64,000 bases of DNA, from contig NZ_QQNA01000031.1 in assembly GCF_003346515.1 (NCBI RefSeq), forward strand, positions 1 to 64,000, written 5' to 3'. The stretch is from Streptomyces corynorhini (GTDB lineage Bacteria; Actinomycetota; Actinomycetes; Streptomycetales; Streptomycetaceae). A program made the position numbers and the translations under genes. Numbering within the stretch: the stretch's first letter is position 1; every line of letters starts with the position of its first letter. The notes beneath the pieces were generated by a model. That model did no database searches, was not told the origin of the DNA, and saw nothing but the letters and a program-made list of their open reading frames with translations. This document shows, in pieces, positions 25,521 through 34,057 of the stretch.

Positions 25521-27349
25521 CGGCCGGGCTCCCCGTGCGCCAGGCGGCCGGGGAGCCCGGCCGCCGTGGGCGCCGCCGCCTCCGCCGTGGGCGTCGCCGT
25601 CTCCGACGCCGGTGTCTCCGCCTCCCGCGCGGCGAAGACGGCGCGGTAGGCGGGCAGCCGCCACAGTTCCGCGTGCGTTCCCACCGCCCGTACCCGCCCC
25701 TCCTCCAGCCAGACCACCAGATCGGCCCTGACCGCGGAGGAGAGCCGGTGGGCGATGACCAGCCGGGTACCGGCCCGGACGTCCCGGGCGAGCGCCCGCT
25801 CCACCTGGCGCTCGGTGACGGTGTCCAGACTGGACGTCGCGTCGTCCAGGATCAGCAGCCGTCCCGCGTGCGCGAACGCGCGTGCCAGCCCCAGCCGTTG
25901 CAGCTCCCCGCCGGACAGCGGCGCCTCGCCCGGCGGGGTGTCGTACCCGCGCGGCAGGAGCCGTACGAACGCGTCCGCGCTCGCCGCCCTGGCCGCCGAC
26001 CGTATACGGCCGGGGGAGGCCCGGTCGGGTCCCGCCGCGAGCGCCTCACCGATCGTGTCGCCGAACAGCACCGGCCGCTCGAACGCGTACCCGACCTCGC
26101 GCCGTAACGGTCCGTACGCCACGGACTCCAGCGGTACGCCGTCGAGGAGCACCCGGCCCGCGTCCGGGTCGGTCAGCCGGCCCGCGACGGCAGCGAGCGT
26201 CGACTTGCCGGCGCCCGAGCGGCCCACCACGGCCGCCGAGACGCCTCCCGGTATCGTCAGGTCCACCCCGGTGAGCAGCGGCCGACCGTCCCGAACCACC
26301 CGTACGCCCCGCAGTTCGAGCCTGCCAGGACCGTCGGCCGGGAGGCGGGCGGTGCCGTACGCCATGGGCGCAAGCCCGGCGAGAGCGGCGGTCCTGCGGG
26401 CGGCGGAACGGCTCCGTACGAGCGAGCCGACCAGTCCGGCCCCCGCGCCGATCCCGGCGGCCAGCGTCGCGTAGCGGGAGGCGGCCAGCAGCTCGCCGAC
26501 GCTGATCCGGCCCGCCGCGAGCGCCACCCCGCCGACCGCGAGCACACCGGTCGTCAGCAGCGGCATGAGGACTCCGCCGCGAGCGACGGCCCGGCCGTGC
26601 ACCTGCCACATCCGCCGCCCCTGGACGGCGAGTTCGGGCAGCGGGGCGAGGATCCGGTCGCGTTCGCGCTCCGCCGTACCGGCGGCCGCCACCGTCCGCG
26701 CGCCGTCCATCACCTCGACCAGCCGGGAGGCGATGACGGACTGGACCGCCTGGTAGCGCGCGACGCTGTCGGAGGTGCCCCGGGCGAAGGCGCGCACCAC
26801 CAGCGCCAGGAGCGGCACCCCGGCCAGGAACGCGACGGCCGTCCACAGGTCGATCAGGAACAGCGCGACGACCGCACCGGCCGGAGCGAGCAGCGAGGCC
26901 GCCAGCGCCGCCGCGCTCACCGGCGCCGTACCTGCCTCCGTGGCGTTCGCGGACAGCCGGGTCGCGAGGTCACCGGGCGTCAGCCGCGCGGCGCGGTCCG
27001 GCGGGGCGCCCAGCAGCCCGGTCAGCGCGCGCAGCCGCAGCCAGGCGGTGGCCCTGGCGCTCGCCACCCCGCTCAACAGGGCCTCCAACGCGTCGAGAAG
27101 CACCTCGGCGCCGATCAGCCCGATACACAGGACCGGCCAGAACCCGGCCCCGTCGGCCCCGCCGAGCGAGAGGTCCAGCGTCCGGCCGAGCACCGCGGGC
27201 AGCGCGAGGGACGCGCCCGCCGAAGCGGCGGAGCAGACGAACACGGCCGTCGTACGGCCCGCGCTGTGCCGGGCGGCGCCGAGCAGCAGGCCGGTACCGG
27301 TGTGCGCCGTGGTGCGCGGTGCGCGGGCGCCGCGGCGTGGAAACACCAT
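25517..27349 (-). CDS. ramA: SapB exporter, ABC transporter RamA
   Basis: The protein has 610 residues: six-helix membrane domain (about 20-320) and ATPase domain with Walker A GRSGAGKST, signature LSGGELQ and Walker B LLILDDATSSLD. It is the partner half-transporter of RamB and exports SapB. The final 30 residues are Ala/Thr/Pro-rich. It lies 134 bases downstream of ramS, separated by a strong hairpin, and its stop overlaps the ramB start, giving coupled translation of the two halves. Confidence 0.88.
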   Translation of the reverse strand: MVFPRRGARAPRTTAHTGTGLLLGAARHSAGRTTAVFVCSAASAGASLALPAVLGRTLDLSLGGADGAGFWPVLCIGLIGAEVLLDALEALLSGVASARATAWLRLRALTGLLGAPPDRAARLTPGDLATRLSANATEAGTAPVSAAALAASLLAPAGAVVALFLIDLWTAVAFLAGVPLLALVVRAFARGTSDSVARYQAVQSVIASRLVEVMDGARTVAAAGTAERERDRILAPLPELAVQGRRMWQVHGRAVARGGVLMPLLTTGVLAVGGVALAAGRISVGELLAASRYATLAAGIGAGAGLVGSLVRSRSAARRTAALAGLAPMAYGTARLPADGPGRLELRGVRVVRDGRPLLTGVDLTIPGGVSAAVVGRSGAGKSTLAAVAGRLTDPDAGRVLLDGVPLESVAYGPLRREVGYAFERPVLFGDTIGEALAAGPDRASPGRIRSAARAASADAFVRLLPRGYDTPPGEAPLSGGELQRLGLARAFAHAGRLLILDDATSSLDTVTERQVERALARDVRAGTRLVIAHRLSSAVRADLVVWLEEGRVRAVGTHAELWRLPAYRAVFAAREAETPASETATPTAEAAAPTAAGLPGRLAHGEPGR

Positions 27350-27443
27350 CGGGGAGAAGTCCTCCTCCGGAGCGGGAACGCGACGGGGTGTGCGGAGGGC
27401 GAGCGGCTCGTGCGCCGAACCGGCGGAGCCAGGACGCGGGGAA

Positions 27444-27473
27444 GGCCCCGGGCGCGTTCACGCGCCCGGGGCC
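27444..27473 (-). terminator. Hairpin between ramS and ramA, probable attenuator
   Basis: GGCCCCGGGCGCGT (27444-27457) pairs perfectly with 27460-27473 across two bases, a 14-base GC stem. It begins 11 bases after the ramS stop. It would stop most transcripts after ramC-ramS while letting some continue into the transporter genes, and protect the ramS 3' end. Confidence 0.75.
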
Positions 27474-27483
27474 CTGCCGTACG

Positions 27484-27612
27484 TCAGTTACACGTGGTGA
27501 TGCTCAGGCTGCTGTTGCCGCAGAGGAGCAGGCTCGCGCGGCTCCCGGTCTCCACGTCGCCGATGGCCTCTTCCTTCGGGGTCTCCAGCGACTGCAGGTC
27601 GAGAAGGTTCAT
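27484..27612 (-). CDS. ramS: SapB prepeptide RamS (class III lanthipeptide precursor)
   Basis: A 42-residue peptide between ramC and ramA. The leader starts MNLLDLQSLETPKEEAIGDVE and the core starts TGSRASLLLC and ends SITTCN. It keeps the two SxxSxxxxxxC-type blocks of SapB: Ser3/Ser6/Cys10 and Ser13/Ser16/Cys20 of the 21-residue core, which in SapB form two lanthionine rings with two dehydroalanines. Compared with the S. coelicolor peptide as I remember it, the leader has conservative changes at three positions and the core has one: Asn for Asp at core position 12. The leader LDLQSLE matches the conserved recognition helix. A 15-base gap separates it from ramC. Confidence 0.95.
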   Translation of the reverse strand: MNLLDLQSLETPKEEAIGDVETGSRASLLLCGNSSLSITTCN

Positions 27613-27627
27613 GGTCGTTCCTCTCAT

Positions 27628-30399
27628 TCATGGGGACGTTGTCTTGCCACGGCTCGTGGGACGAGCCGGCTCATGGGCCCGCCGGAGAGGCGGGAGGAAC
27701 GGCAGGCAGGCCCGCCGTTCGGGCGAGGAGGCCGCGGCCAGTGCCAGGAGCGCGCCGGCGGTGCCGGTCGACAGATCCATGGACAGCCGCATCATCTGCT
27801 CGCCGGGGAAGGCCAGTTGGCCCCGGTACGTCATGGCGTGCCAGCCGAGCGCGTCGACCTGGCGCCGCAGGTCGGCCGGGCCGGTGCCCGGCCCCGCCGC
27901 CGTGGTGCGGCTGAGGTGCAGCACCATCCCGGCGGCGCCGCGGAAGAGACCCGGCTGCGCGTAGAACATCGCCTGCGCCGCCCGTACGATCTCGCCGCGC
28001 GCCCGCTCGAACGCGTCGTCGGCGCGGTGGGCGAGATAGTCGTCCAGGACCATGCCGATGCCCACGCTGCCCGCGCCCAGGTACGGCATGGTGCGCCATC
28101 CCTCGTCGACCTGGAGCGCGCCGCCGACGCCCGGTTTGCAGCGGGCCAGATCGAGGCGGAGCGCGTCGGCAGCCAGGTCCAGAAGGGCGCCGTCCCCGGT
28201 CCGTTCGTACAGCCGGATGAACAGCAGCGCGACGCCGCTCGCGCCGTACAGCAGACCGGCGCGGGGCAGACCACCGCCCGTCGACGGCGCGGACGGCAGT
28301 GACGCGGCGGCCAGTTCCGCACAGCGCAGGGACCCCTCGCGCAGCGCCGTCTCGCCGGTGGCCGCGGCGAGCGAGTCGAGCGCCAGACCGAGCCCGGCGG
28401 AGCCGCTGTGCAGATCGGGCGGCATGTCCCGCCAAGACTGATGGAGCATCAGATCAGCCAGTTGCAGGGCCGATTGGCGGTGGCCGAGCCGGTCCAGGCT
28501 CCAGGCGACGCCCGCCAGGCCGTCGTAGAAGCCCAATGGGGTGCCCGGCGCGGGCTCCTTGGACCGCGGCAGCAGCCACTCCTCGGCCTGCTCACTGCGC
28601 ACGTCCGCGCTCATCTCCAGCGCGTAGAGCACCCCGGCGGCCCCGTACCCGAACGACAGGCCGCCGCCCGGCGTGGCGAACTGGGCGATGTCACCGGGGA
28701 AGAAACGATCCTCCCGGTCCGGGGAGGCCGTGGACAGGATGGCCCGCACCAGGGAGTCTCGGCTGCGCGGCCAGTCGCCCGGCGCCACCGGCAGATACCC
28801 GCCGGGCCGGGGCGCGGGCCGCCCGCGCGCCGTATCGGTGGTGCCGTCGGCGCCACCCGTACGACCCGTGCCACCCGTACGACCCATGCCACCGGTGCCG
28901 CCCGTGCGACCGGTGCCACCCGTACCGCCGGGCGCCCCGGCCGCCCCGGGGGCCCGCCCCACCTCCGCCCCGGGCTCGCGCAGGATCTCCGCCACCGCCG
29001 CGTCGAGGAACGCGCGCTCCACCGGGAACTGCTCGGCCACCACCTCGGCCAGATGGGCCGCCTTCGCGCGGTCGATGGCCAACAGGCTGGTCAGCGGCAG
29101 GAACAGGGCGAGACGCAGACAGGCGAGCGCATAGCGGTCGACATCGAATCCGCGCCGGTCGCCCGGTGCCACGAACCCCGGATTGGCCACCGTCTGACGC
29201 CCGTTGTCCGTGACGGGCGCCGCCGCCTCGAAGTCGAGCAGGACCACCGAGGACTCGTCCTCGGAGACCATGATGTTGAACAGATGCAGATCGTTGAAGA
29301 CCACCCCGCGCTCGTGCACGGCGGCCACGGCCTCCTCCACCAGCCGGTGGATCCGCAGCGCCCACGCGGTGTACTCGGCGAGCCGCTCGGCGCCCGGCTC
29401 CGCGTCGATCAGCGGATGGCGGCGGGCGAAGAAGGAGTTGAGCGGCTTGCCCTCGATGAATTCGAGCACCAGGAAGTGGTGGCCGCCGACTTCGAGGCTG
29501 TCCCGCACCTCGGGGGTGCACCCCAGTCCCGACAGCCGCTCCAGCGCGGCCCGTTCGCGCCCCAGGCGCGTCACGGCGTCGGCGCCGTCCGCCGCGAGCC
29601 CCGCGTGCGGTCTCGCCTCCTTGAGCACCACCTGCTCGCCGGTCTCCAGGTGCCGGCCGACGTACACCCCGCCGCCGTTGGAGAAGTGCAGCGCCCGCTC
29701 GACGCGGTACGGCAGTCCGGCCACACTCATCGCGTCCCTCGCCGCGAGATGCGGACCGAGGAAGGCGGGCGGTGTGACCCACTCGGGTATCCGGAAGACC
29801 GGGCCGCGCGGATCGGGGACGAGTCTGCCCTCGGCGTTCTCCACGGCGGGACGCAACTGCCCCTCCGCGTCGTAGCAGTTCCGCTCGGTGAAGCTGCCGT
29901 AGCGCAGATGGACAGGACCCGCGCCCCAACGCAGATCGCTCAGGATGTACGGCCCGTCCTCGCCGGTCAGCAGCGCGTCCAGGGCTGCCGCCGTCACACC
30001 GCACTGCTCGTCGTCCGCCGGATAGACGGTGATGAACTTCCCGCTGGCGGCGCGGTCCGCGTACTTGGCGTTGCGGTTGTGCAGCAGATAGCGGCTCGGT
30101 ACGAACTTGAAGGCCACCCGGCGCGGTACGCAGTACGCCATGACCCGGGCGAGCACCGACTCGGCGTTGTCCAGACAGGCCGAGACGTGGATCTTCCAGC
30201 CCTGGGAGGGCAGTTGACCGTCCAGCGGACGCCAGGCCAGCCAGTCCCCGGCGCGGTGGCGCTGCCAGCCGACGGGCGCCGGCCGCTCGGCGGCTTCGTA
30301 CAGCGCGCCCTGTCCGGTGGCGTCGGTGGACGCCGTCCGGTGGGGTGCGTCGTAGAAGTGCCGGTCCGCGTCGCAGAATACGGCGTAGCCCTTGTTCAC
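27628..30399 (-). CDS. ramC: Class III lanthipeptide synthetase RamC
   Basis: The protein has 923 residues in the order lyase, kinase, cyclase. The N-terminal lyase region (about 1-220) begins MNKGYAVFCDADRHFYD. The kinase domain (about 230-460) has VVLKEARPHAG, the catalytic loop FNDLHLFNIM (near 366) and LLDFE (near 388). The C-terminal LanC-like domain (about 545-910) has GAAGVLYAL, HSGSAGLGLAL and GASGVALLF, without the zinc-binding Cys/His set, as expected for class III. It dehydrates and cyclises RamS. I chose the GTG at 30399 because AAGGAG is six bases upstream. A Gly/Thr/Arg repeat linker at about 490-516 is unusual. Confidence 0.93.
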   Translation of the reverse strand: MNKGYAVFCDADRHFYDAPHRTASTDATGQGALYEAAERPAPVGWQRHRAGDWLAWRPLDGQLPSQGWKIHVSACLDNAESVLARVMAYCVPRRVAFKFVPSRYLLHNRNAKYADRAASGKFITVYPADDEQCGVTAAALDALLTGEDGPYILSDLRWGAGPVHLRYGSFTERNCYDAEGQLRPAVENAEGRLVPDPRGPVFRIPEWVTPPAFLGPHLAARDAMSVAGLPYRVERALHFSNGGGVYVGRHLETGEQVVLKEARPHAGLAADGADAVTRLGRERAALERLSGLGCTPEVRDSLEVGGHHFLVLEFIEGKPLNSFFARRHPLIDAEPGAERLAEYTAWALRIHRLVEEAVAAVHERGVVFNDLHLFNIMVSEDESSVVLLDFEAAAPVTDNGRQTVANPGFVAPGDRRGFDVDRYALACLRLALFLPLTSLLAIDRAKAAHLAEVVAEQFPVERAFLDAAVAEILREPGAEVGRAPGAAGAPGGTGGTGRTGGTGGMGRTGGTGRTGGADGTTDTARGRPAPRPGGYLPVAPGDWPRSRDSLVRAILSTASPDREDRFFPGDIAQFATPGGGLSFGYGAAGVLYALEMSADVRSEQAEEWLLPRSKEPAPGTPLGFYDGLAGVAWSLDRLGHRQSALQLADLMLHQSWRDMPPDLHSGSAGLGLALDSLAAATGETALREGSLRCAELAAASLPSAPSTGGGLPRAGLLYGASGVALLFIRLYERTGDGALLDLAADALRLDLARCKPGVGGALQVDEGWRTMPYLGAGSVGIGMVLDDYLAHRADDAFERARGEIVRAAQAMFYAQPGLFRGAAGMVLHLSRTTAAGPGTGPADLRRQVDALGWHAMTYRGQLAFPGEQMMRLSMDLSTGTAGALLALAAASSPERRACLPFLPPLRRAHEPARPTSRGKTTSP
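28853..28930. repeat. 18-bp tandem repeat inside ramC
   Basis: Units of 18 bases, CCACCCGTACGACCCRTG and variants, occur at 28853-28870, 28871-28888, 28898-28915 and partly at 28916-28930, with a 9-base half unit at 28889-28897. They encode hexapeptides of the form GTGRTG in the kinase-cyclase linker. Units are multiples of three, so copy-number change would keep the frame. Confidence 0.8.
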
Positions 30400-30432
30400 A
30401 GGCGCTCCTTCGGCTGATGACAGGGCCAACCG

Positions 30433-30475
30433 TGTCATCCTCCGGAAACGTCAGACAGTCGCCGATGTCACCTCC
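30433..30475 (-). promoter_or_regulatory. Candidate direct repeats upstream of ramC, possible RamR sites
   Basis: On the minus strand GGAGGATGACA (30443-30433) and GGAGGTGACA (30475-30466) are near-identical, 33 bases apart (three helical turns), within 80 bases of the ramC start. RamR/AmfR are known to use direct repeats at this promoter; I do not recall their exact sequence, so the match is by position and arrangement only. Confidence 0.35.
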
Positions 30476-30511
30476 CGTACGTGGACTACGCACAGGTAAC
30501 CCGGACACGAC

Positions 30512-30546
30512 GGACCGGCGGACCCCTGGCAGGGGCCCGCCGGTCC
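30512..30546 (-). terminator. Terminator of the GH5-GH6 cellulase operon
   Basis: GGACCGGCGG (30512-30521) pairs with CCGCCGGTCC (30537-30546); after one mismatch CCCCT pairs with AGGGG around a GGC loop. It lies 40 bases after the GH6 stop and insulates the cellulase operon from ramC, which is on the same strand. Confidence 0.75.
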
Positions 30547-30585
30547 TGGTGCCGGTGGGACGGTGGAGCGGCGGAACGCGCGGTT

Positions 30586-32319
30586 CTACAGCGCCGGGTA
30601 GGCGTTCTTCAGCAGCTCCTGGAACTGCGCGGAGAACCAGTCACCCGAGAGCGGTGCGTTGGCCAGCGCCCCGGACAGGTGGTTGTTGTTGCGCGGGTTG
30701 CCGGTGTACGTCGGGTCGCACATCCGGTCGAAGCCCTTGCCCTGGTCGTTCGGGATGGCCTTGCTCGCACCGTCGGACTCGCCCGGGGGCTTCACCCAGA
30801 CGTACGCGTCGATTCCGGTGGCGGGCGCCGCGGTCGGCCGCTCGCCGAGCCCGGCTCCGGACTGGTTGCACCAGTTGCCCAGGTGGATCCGGCGGTCGTA
30901 GCGTCCACCGTCCACGTAGGTGTCCACACTGGTCTGGGCGCCCGGTCCGGTGGGCCGGGCCGTGCCGCCCCAGCCGTTGCGGGAGGTGTCGATCAGCATG
31001 CCGATGTCCGACCTGAAGCCGACGCCGACGAGTTCCTGCCGGAACGCCTGGGCGAAGGACTGCTCGTCGACGTACCGGTTCCAGTCCACCCACGTCGACT
31101 CACGGACCGACTTGCCTGCCACGCTGTCGTTGATGGTGAAGTTGTTCTCCTTCGTCGCACCGTAGTTGGCGGTGTTGACGATGAAGCCGGTCACGTTGTC
31201 GACCGTGCCGCCCTCCGTGGTCGCGGCCTGCTTGAGGATCTGCGCGGACGCGTTGAAGTTGTCGTCCCAGCCGAGCCAGCCGTGGTGTCCCGCGTCCACG
31301 TAGTTGTAGACGTTGGGGATGGCTCCGAGCTTCCGCAGCGCGTAGCCGACGCCCTTGACGTAGTTGCCGTTGGCCTTCATCACGTCGCAGTCGGGGGTGG
31401 CGGTGGGCCGCGGCGAGACGTTGGTGACCAGGTTGGGCAGCGAGTCGATCTCGACCGTCGTCACGATGCGCAGGCTCGCGTACTTGGTGTCGGCGAGGAT
31501 GGCCGCGATCGGGTCGATGTACTCGGTCTGGTAGCGGCCGATCTCCGTCGGGCCCAGCTCCCCGTTGGAGGCGAGCGCCGAGCAGTCACGGCCCGGCAGG
31601 TTGTAGATGACGAGCTGGACGACCAGCGGGCTGCCGGCCGCCTGGGTCAGGGCCGTGTCGAGGTGGGCGCGCAGCCCGCGGGCGCCGCTCGTGCCCTGGA
31701 TGGCCGCGATGCGGTCCAGCCAGACGCCCGTCGGCTGGTTGGAGATCTTGCTGCCGCCCGGCTCCGCCGCCGCCTTCGCGGACCAGTCCGGGTTGACGTA
31801 CACCTTGGCGCCGGCGTACGGGTTGTCGACCTTGGCGCTCGGCCCGCTTCCGCCGTCCCCGCCGCCGTCTCCTCCACCGCCGCCCGGGACGTTGCAGGTC
31901 ACCCCGTTGAGCTTGAACGTGGTGGGTATCGCGTTGGCGCCGGTGACGTTGCCGTTGAAGCCGAAGCTCGCCGACCCGCCGGTGGCCAGGGTGCCGTTCC
32001 AGGCGACGTTGGTGGCGGAGACCGCCGTACCGCTCTGGGTGAGCGTGGAGTTCCAGCCCTGGGTCACCTGCTGGTTCCCCGCGAAGCTCCACTCCAGCTT
32101 CCAACTGCTCACCGCGTCACCGGTGTTGGTCACCGCGACATCGGCGGAGAACCCCCCGGACCAGGAACTCTGGATCTTGTAGTCGACGGTGCAGCCCGCC
32201 GCCGCCGCGCTGGCGGGACCGCCCAGCGCGGTCGTCGTGCCGGCGACCCCGGCGACCAGGGCGAACGCGGCCAGGACCGCCGTTCTGGTGCGGCGTGGGG
32301 GAGAGGTGGTGCGGCTCAT
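30586..32319 (-). CDS. Secreted GH6 cellobiohydrolase with N-terminal CBM2
   Basis: The protein has 577 residues. The signal peptide ends near Ala40. CBM2 covers about 41-143 with surface Trp residues and a terminal Cys pair (CTVDYKI ... NGVTC). A Gly/Asp linker (145-160) leads to a GH6 domain with the acid Asp245 in LVIYNLPGRDCSALAS and YNYVDAGHHGWLGW. Its long loops (TNVSPRPTATPDCDVMKANGNYVKG) suggest an exo-acting cellobiohydrolase working from the non-reducing end. The ATG overlaps the GH5 stop (ATGA at 32316-32319), so translation is coupled. Confidence 0.93.
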   Translation of the reverse strand: MSRTTSPPRRTRTAVLAAFALVAGVAGTTTALGGPASAAAAGCTVDYKIQSSWSGGFSADVAVTNTGDAVSSWKLEWSFAGNQQVTQGWNSTLTQSGTAVSATNVAWNGTLATGGSASFGFNGNVTGANAIPTTFKLNGVTCNVPGGGGGDGGGDGGSGPSAKVDNPYAGAKVYVNPDWSAKAAAEPGGSKISNQPTGVWLDRIAAIQGTSGARGLRAHLDTALTQAAGSPLVVQLVIYNLPGRDCSALASNGELGPTEIGRYQTEYIDPIAAILADTKYASLRIVTTVEIDSLPNLVTNVSPRPTATPDCDVMKANGNYVKGVGYALRKLGAIPNVYNYVDAGHHGWLGWDDNFNASAQILKQAATTEGGTVDNVTGFIVNTANYGATKENNFTINDSVAGKSVRESTWVDWNRYVDEQSFAQAFRQELVGVGFRSDIGMLIDTSRNGWGGTARPTGPGAQTSVDTYVDGGRYDRRIHLGNWCNQSGAGLGERPTAAPATGIDAYVWVKPPGESDGASKAIPNDQGKGFDRMCDPTYTGNPRNNNHLSGALANAPLSGDWFSAQFQELLKNAYPAL

Positions 32320-33800
32320 GAGAGTCCCTTCAGATGGTCACGGAGTCCCACGCCGAAGTTGGTCGGCGTGCCGTTGTAGTCGCTGATCAGGGAGGGCCCC
32401 GAGGAACAGTCCCACGTGTTCCAGGTCCACCCGAGGTACGAGGCGCCGCGGCCGTCCAGCCAGGCCATGACCCGGTCGATATAGCCGTGCGCGCAGGTGT
32501 TCTCGCCGATCTCGCCCGCCACCAGCGGCACCTGTGCCAGCACCGGGGCGAGTTGTTCGTTCCAGCAGCTCTCGCTGGAGCAGGTGTTGAAGTTGTACGT
32601 GTGCCAGGCGGCGGCGAGGTTGCCCGCCGGATCGCTCGGCCGGTACTGGAGCCACTGGCGCATGTCGTTCGCGTACGCCAGACCGGGCACCAGCACCAGG
32701 TTCTGGGCGCCGGTGGCCCGTACCGCGGTCACCAGGGACTGCATTCCGGCCACCTGGAAGTCGATGCCGGGGCAGCTGCCTCCGTCGCGCCAGCAGGTCC
32801 AGGCCGCGGTCAGGTCGGTGGTGGCCCGGTCCGGGAAGGGCTCGTTGAACAGGTCGAAGACCACCGCCGGATCGCTCTTGAACGTCTCGGCGACCGAACT
32901 CCAGAACGCCGGGGTGTACTTCGCGTCGGGCATCGGCTTCTGGCAGGTCGCGTACTCGGTGTCGGGGCAGTGGCTGTCACCGCCCGTGTACTTCCCGTTG
33001 GTCCAGTGCAGTTCGACCACGGGGGTGATGCCGTGCGCCTCCAGCCTGGCCACGTACTCCTTCACGGCGCTGATGTAACGCGCCCCTGCGTACTCCGGTT
33101 TGACATGGGAGAGCCCGAGCCAGCACTCCTCGTTGAGGGGTACCCGTACGGTGTTCACCTTCCAGTCCGCGATGGCTTTCACGGACGCGTCGTCGACCGG
33201 ACCGTCGAAGAAGCCGTAGCCCTGGACGCACATGAACTCGCCGCCGGAGCGGTTGACTCCGAGCATGCGGCGGGTGGCGCCGTTCTGGTCGACCAGCTTG
33301 TTGCCCGAGACATGGAGCTTCGGTGGAGCGCCGGCCGGGTCGGTCGGGGGGTCGGTAGGGGGATCGGTCGGGCCGCCGGGGTCCGGCTGCCCGTCGCACG
33401 TCGCGCCGTTGAGCTTGAAGGCGGTCGGAGCGGGGTTCGACCCCGACCACGAGGCGGTGAACCCGGCGCTGAGCGAGCCGCCGGTCGGAATTCTGCCGTT
33501 CCAGCTCTCGTTGACGACGGTCACCGTCCTGCCGGACTGTGACCACTTGCCGTTCCAGCCCTGGGTCACCTGCTGGCCTCCGGTGAAGTCGAAGGTCAGG
33601 CTCCAGTTCTCGACCGGCGATCCGCTGTTGGTCAGGGTGACTCCGCCCTGGAAGCCGCCGTCCCACTGACCGGTGGTGCTGTACTCGACCGTGCAGGTCG
33701 CCGCGGTTCCCGACGCGGCCGCCTGCGGAACCAAGGCGGTGCCCGCCACGGCCAGGGCCGCGGCGGCCAGCAGCGCACAGAGGCGCGGTGGTGCTCGCAT
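32316..33800 (-). CDS. Secreted GH5 endoglucanase with N-terminal CBM2
   Basis: The protein has 494 residues. The signal peptide runs to about Ala34, CBM2 from 35 to 135 (CTVEYSTTGQW ... LNGATC), then a linker of PTDPPTDPPTDP repeats, then a GH5 barrel. The acid/base is Glu320 (VFDLFNEPFPD) and the nucleophile Glu430 (PLVAGEIGEN). It cuts internal beta-1,4-glucan bonds. GAGGAG lies eight bases before the ATG at 33800. It is the first gene of a two-cellulase operon, with a CebR-type box 50 bases upstream. The GH5 subfamily is not assigned. Confidence 0.92.
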   Translation of the reverse strand: MRAPPRLCALLAAAALAVAGTALVPQAAASGTAATCTVEYSTTGQWDGGFQGGVTLTNSGSPVENWSLTFDFTGGQQVTQGWNGKWSQSGRTVTVVNESWNGRIPTGGSLSAGFTASWSGSNPAPTAFKLNGATCDGQPDPGGPTDPPTDPPTDPAGAPPKLHVSGNKLVDQNGATRRMLGVNRSGGEFMCVQGYGFFDGPVDDASVKAIADWKVNTVRVPLNEECWLGLSHVKPEYAGARYISAVKEYVARLEAHGITPVVELHWTNGKYTGGDSHCPDTEYATCQKPMPDAKYTPAFWSSVAETFKSDPAVVFDLFNEPFPDRATTDLTAAWTCWRDGGSCPGIDFQVAGMQSLVTAVRATGAQNLVLVPGLAYANDMRQWLQYRPSDPAGNLAAAWHTYNFNTCSSESCWNEQLAPVLAQVPLVAGEIGENTCAHGYIDRVMAWLDGRGASYLGWTWNTWDCSSGPSLISDYNGTPTNFGVGLRDHLKGLS

Positions 33801-33849
33801 GGAGCGACTCCTCGGGGCCGATACGCCACCTGACGCGGCGTATGACTGA

Positions 33850-33863
33850 TGGAAGCGCTCCCA
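33850..33863. promoter_or_regulatory. CebR-type operator for the GH5-GH6 operon
   Basis: TGGAAGCGCTCCCA differs at one base from the CebR consensus TGGGAGCGCTCCCA. It lies about 7-20 bases downstream of the predicted leftward start site, a good position for repression. CebR is the LacI-family regulator that responds to cello-oligosaccharides in Streptomyces. Confidence 0.88.
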
Positions 33864-33876
33864 CTGGTTGTGTTCG

Positions 33877-33904
33877 ACGGTAGCGCCGAAGTGGCCTGAG
33901 TCAA
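33877..33904 (-). promoter_or_regulatory. Predicted promoter of the GH5-GH6 operon
   Basis: On the minus strand TTGACT (33904-33899) is followed after 16 bases by TACCGT (33882-33877). Transcription would begin near 33870, immediately before the CebR-type box. Confidence 0.5.
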
Positions 33905-33963
33905 CAGCCCAGTTGAATTCTTTTATCTCCGGACTCGGCTGGACGTGCGTCTTGTTCAAAGTC

Positions 33964-33992
33964 TTGACAGGTGCACGTACCCGCTCAACGCT
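33964..33992 (+). promoter_or_regulatory. Predicted promoter of the GH48 gene
   Basis: TTGACA (33964-33969) with AACGCT (33987-33992) after 17 bases. The start would fall inside the perfect CebR box. The -35 box is exact; the -10 is weak. Confidence 0.5.
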
Positions 33993-34006
33993 TGGGAGCG
34001 CTCCCA
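33993..34006. promoter_or_regulatory. CebR-type operator for the GH48 gene
   Basis: TGGGAGCGCTCCCA is an exact copy of the CebR consensus palindrome, placed over the predicted transcription start of GH48, 52 bases before its ATG. With the box at 33850 it links both divergent cellulase units to one regulator. Confidence 0.92.
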
Positions 34007-34057
34007 CTGGTTCGCTCCCCACCCCCACCCGCACCGGACCGCGAGGAGGACCCCTCC

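Noticed and set aside
30400-30585. GH6 and ramC as one operon
   Set aside because: A strong hairpin follows the GH6 stop and ramC has its own upstream region; also ramC lies downstream in the same direction with unrelated function.
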